5,448 nt of DNA, from assembly GCA_016939345.1 (NCBI GenBank), contig JAFGHG010000195.1, positions 1-5,448 on the forward strand, read 5' to 3'. Shown here piece by piece: positions 4,924-5,448 of this stretch (its first letter is position 1; every line of letters starts with the position of its first letter). Origin of the DNA: Candidatus Omnitrophota bacterium (GTDB taxonomy: Bacteria; Omnitrophota; Gorgyraeia; Duberdicusellales; 4484-171). Made by a program: the position numbers and the translations under genes. The notes beneath the pieces were generated by a model. The model had not been told where the DNA came from. It made no database searches and saw nothing but the letters and a program-made list of their open reading frames with translations.

Positions 4924-5379
4924 ATGGATCTATCAAATTTAAAACCAAGAATTCCCAATAAAAAAACAAGGCGTCTCGGACGTGGTACCGGTTCAGGCCG
5001 AGGAAAAACAGCTGGTAAGGGCCATAAAGGTGCTGGACAGAGAAAAGGCAAAAAGAACCCTTATGCCGGACACAGGGGCGGCAATATTCCTTATATACGC
5101 AAGATTCCCAAGCGTGGTTTCACTTCAATGCACCGCAAACAATACCAGATAGTCAATCTTTGCGATATCCAGAAAAGACTAGATAAATTAAGCGAGATAA
5201 ACCCTGAAAGCCTTCAGGAAAATAACTTAATAAAAGATAAGAGAAATCCCGTTAAAATCCTGGCAAAAATAAATGATGATTTTAATTTAAAAGTGATGAT
5301 AAAGGCTGATAAATTTTCTCAAAAGGCCCGTGATTTAATTGAGAAAGCCGGAGGAAAAGCAGAGTGTTTAAGTCGGTAG
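4924..5379 (+). CDS. rplO: 50S ribosomal protein L15
   Basis: L15 is a mid-assembly protein of the large subunit whose long basic N-terminal arm threads into 23S rRNA. The 151-residue product opens MDLSNLKPRIPNKKTRRLGRG, followed by the glycine- and lysine-rich arm GTGSGRGKTAGKGHKGAGQR (21-40) and the conserved RGGNIPYIRKIPKRGF (51-66). The C-terminal globular domain includes NPVKILAKI (108-116) and KADKFSQKARDLIEKAGG (127-144), as expected. An AAGG at 4913-4916 lies 7 bases before the ATG, within the end of rpsE. The gene directly follows rpsE, with no rpmD between them. Its 3' end overlaps secY by 16 bases. Identification is firm. Confidence 0.98.
   Translation: MDLSNLKPRIPNKKTRRLGRGTGSGRGKTAGKGHKGAGQRKGKKNPYAGHRGGNIPYIRKIPKRGFTSMHRKQYQIVNLCDIQKRLDKLSEINPESLQENNLIKDKRNPVKILAKINDDFNLKVMIKADKFSQKARDLIEKAGGKAECLSR
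5350..5354 (+). promoter_or_regulatory. ribosome binding site of secY inside rplO
   Basis: GGAGG at 5350-5354, followed by AAAAG, sits 9 bases before the secY GTG at 5364. It overlaps the conserved AGGK codons near the L15 C-terminus and decides the overlapping start. Confidence 0.75.
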
Positions 5380-5448
5380 CCAATATTTTAAAAATACCAG
5401 AGTTAAAAAAGAAAATATTTATTACCCTTTCATTGCTTGTTGTCTACA
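5364..5448 (+). CDS. secY: preprotein translocase subunit SecY, 3' partial
   Basis: SecY is the pore-forming inner-membrane subunit of the Sec translocon, working with SecE, SecG and SecA. Only 28 codons and one base are visible before the window ends. They read MFKSVANILKIPELKKKIFI, then a hydrophobic run TLSLLVVY. This matches the SecY N-terminus, where a short cytoplasmic segment with the conserved PELRRR-like motif (here PELKKK, residues 12-17) leads into the first membrane helix. The start is a GTG at 5364, which overlaps the last 16 bases of rplO and has GGAGG 9 bases upstream. No in-frame ATG lies in the visible part, and the GTG gives a typical SecY opening length. The position directly after rplO is the classic spc-operon location. 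Confidence is high despite the short visible part. Confidence 0.93.
   Translation, partial: MFKSVANILKIPELKKKIFITLSLLVVY

Noticed and set aside
4918..4990. Frameshift that might hide the S5 C-terminal tail or an L30 gene
   Set aside because: The bases after the rpsE stop encode a complete, typical L15 N-terminus, and no S5-tail or L30-like sequence is seen in the other frames.
1..5448. A previously undescribed system within the window
   Set aside because: All coding capacity is taken up by recognisable ribosomal protein genes and secY in the conserved order. No extra gene, array, RNA element or mobile-element signature is visible.

Overview
This window is a stretch of a bacterial S10-spc ribosomal protein cluster. 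Every gene lies on the plus strand. The order is rpsC (5' end missing), rplP, rpmC, rpsQ, rplN, rplX, rplE, rpsN, rpsH, rplF, rplR, rpsE, rplO and the first 28 codons of secY. It follows the classic bacterial order, except that rpmD (L30), which commonly sits between rpsE and rplO, is absent. I see no mobile element, CRISPR array, RNA gene, defence cassette or other novel system.

The organism is a bacterium with Shine-Dalgarno-led genes, moderate AT richness and frequent non-ATG starts (GTG for rpmC, rpsQ and secY; TTG for rpsE). S14 is the short zinc-binding type and L24 carries two CxxC pairs. With the missing L30, this argues against a typical gammaproteobacterium. The lineage cannot be fixed from the sequence alone. 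An uncultivated candidate-phylum bacterium (Omnitrophota-like, for example) is only a guess.

Layout: 1-585 is the end of rpsC. Positions 586-693 are the only non-coding gap over 50 bases; it is AT-rich, with an isolated TATAAT and an imperfect tandem heptamer. From 694 to 5448 the genes are packed with gaps of 1-48 bases or overlaps of 4-16 bases (rpmC/rpsQ, rpsQ/rplN, rplR/rpsE, rplO/secY). Several ribosome binding sites lie inside the 3' end of the preceding gene, which suggests translational coupling. No intrinsic terminator is visible, so the genes are probably co-transcribed into secY.

Functionally, the genes supply small-subunit proteins S3, S17, S14, S8 and S5 and large-subunit proteins L16, L29, L14, L24, L5, L6, L18 and L15. 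They end in the core subunit of the Sec translocon, linking ribosome synthesis to protein export. Points worth a second look are the missing L30 next to an S5 without its usual C-terminal tail, a small hairpin over the rplX stop and rplE start, the rpsC-rplP gap, a repeated AGCGAGG leader motif, and a tryptophan in the L5 signature region.
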